Below, one piece after another: positions 63,930 to 64,000 of a stretch of 64,000 nt of DNA (position 1 is the stretch's first letter; every line of letters begins with the position of its first letter). The translations under genes were made by a program, and so were the position numbers. The notes beneath the pieces are model-generated. The model did no database searches. It had not been told where the DNA came from and was given only the letters and a program-made list of their open reading frames with translations. Origin of the DNA: Ariolimax columbianus (Eukaryota; Mollusca; Gastropoda; Stylommatophora; Arionidae); NCBI GenBank assembly GCA_036924085.1, contig JAVGWX010000019.1, forward strand, positions 10,842,196 through 10,906,195. The letters run 5' to 3'.

Positions 63930-64000
63930 TGTGTCTTGAAAAGGACCCTGTGCCGTAGTTTACAGCACTGCCGCGATAACTGAGCGTTTCTGACAATTAC
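63930..64000 (-). mobile_element. SINE2 3' end, runs off right edge
   Basis: 'GAAAAGGACCCTGTGCCGTA', 'GTTTACAGCACTGCCGCGAT' is the reverse complement of the SINE2 3' segment, as at 33575-33613. The rest is outside the window. Confidence 0.7.

Overview
This is a gene-poor, repeat-rich piece of a metazoan nuclear genome. Spliced exons, tRNA-derived SINEs, several non-LTR retrotransposon clades and more than ten minisatellite arrays rule out a prokaryote or organelle. The mix (RTE-like, CR1/L2-like and RNase H-bearing I-group LINEs, SINEs with a shared core, abundant 28-51 bp minisatellites) resembles lophotrochozoan, probably mollusc, genomes. That taxonomic call is inference.

Host gene. One host gene can be supported: a plus-strand homologue of NKAPD1 (human C11orf57), coding exons at 4843-4956, 9615-9721 (alternative end 9811), 10568-10723 and 13774-14263. 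Splice phases agree throughout and give about 288 residues, close to the vertebrate protein. Its introns carry SINEs, decayed LINE pieces and an I-group LINE insertion. A second, antisense LINE copy lies in the 3'UTR, 30 nt after the stop codon, with a 14-bp target-site duplication (TSD).

Mobile elements. (1) An I-group LINE with a (GAA)n tail: six copies (11.3, 14.3, 17.2-20.9, 39.6-42.1, 49.4-50.6 and 54.9-55.7 kb), all with 9-14 bp TSDs. The 17.2-20.9 kb copy keeps an open EN-RT-RNase H ORF but has lost one RNase H catalytic aspartate. (2) RTE-like LINE fragments of several subfamilies, some nested in each other. (3) CR1/L2-like LINE fragments ending in a GACTCTGCAGAGTC palindrome and TTAAG repeats. 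(4) Three clear SINE families: SINE1 (tRNA head, poly-A tail), SINE2 (367 bp, head of unknown origin, (GAA)n tail) and SINE3 (tRNA head, TTTAC-type tail). SINE1 and SINE2 share a central domain of about 65 bp. (5) An unrecognised family, here 'family F', with inverted, palindromic ends and a (CAA)n right end. One copy has amplified an internal 37-bp unit 14 times.

Layout: 0-4.4 kb, decayed LINEs/SINEs; 4.8-14.3 kb, NKAPD1; 14.3-25.7 kb, LINE/SINE cluster with nested insertions; 25.7-30.7 kb, minisatellites and family F; 31-39.2 kb, RTE and CR1 LINE pieces; 39.6-47.9 kb, I-LINE, a 37-bp array, a CR1 piece and a 3.1-kb 41-bp satellite with a 1020-bp internal duplication; 48-52.5 kb, I-LINE and a 28-bp array; 53-57.4 kb, nested LINEs, a hAT-like candidate and SINE3; 57.6-64 kb, mostly satellites, SINEs and simple repeats. 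Most long open frames outside NKAPD1 and the LINEs come from tandem repeats that lack stop codons.
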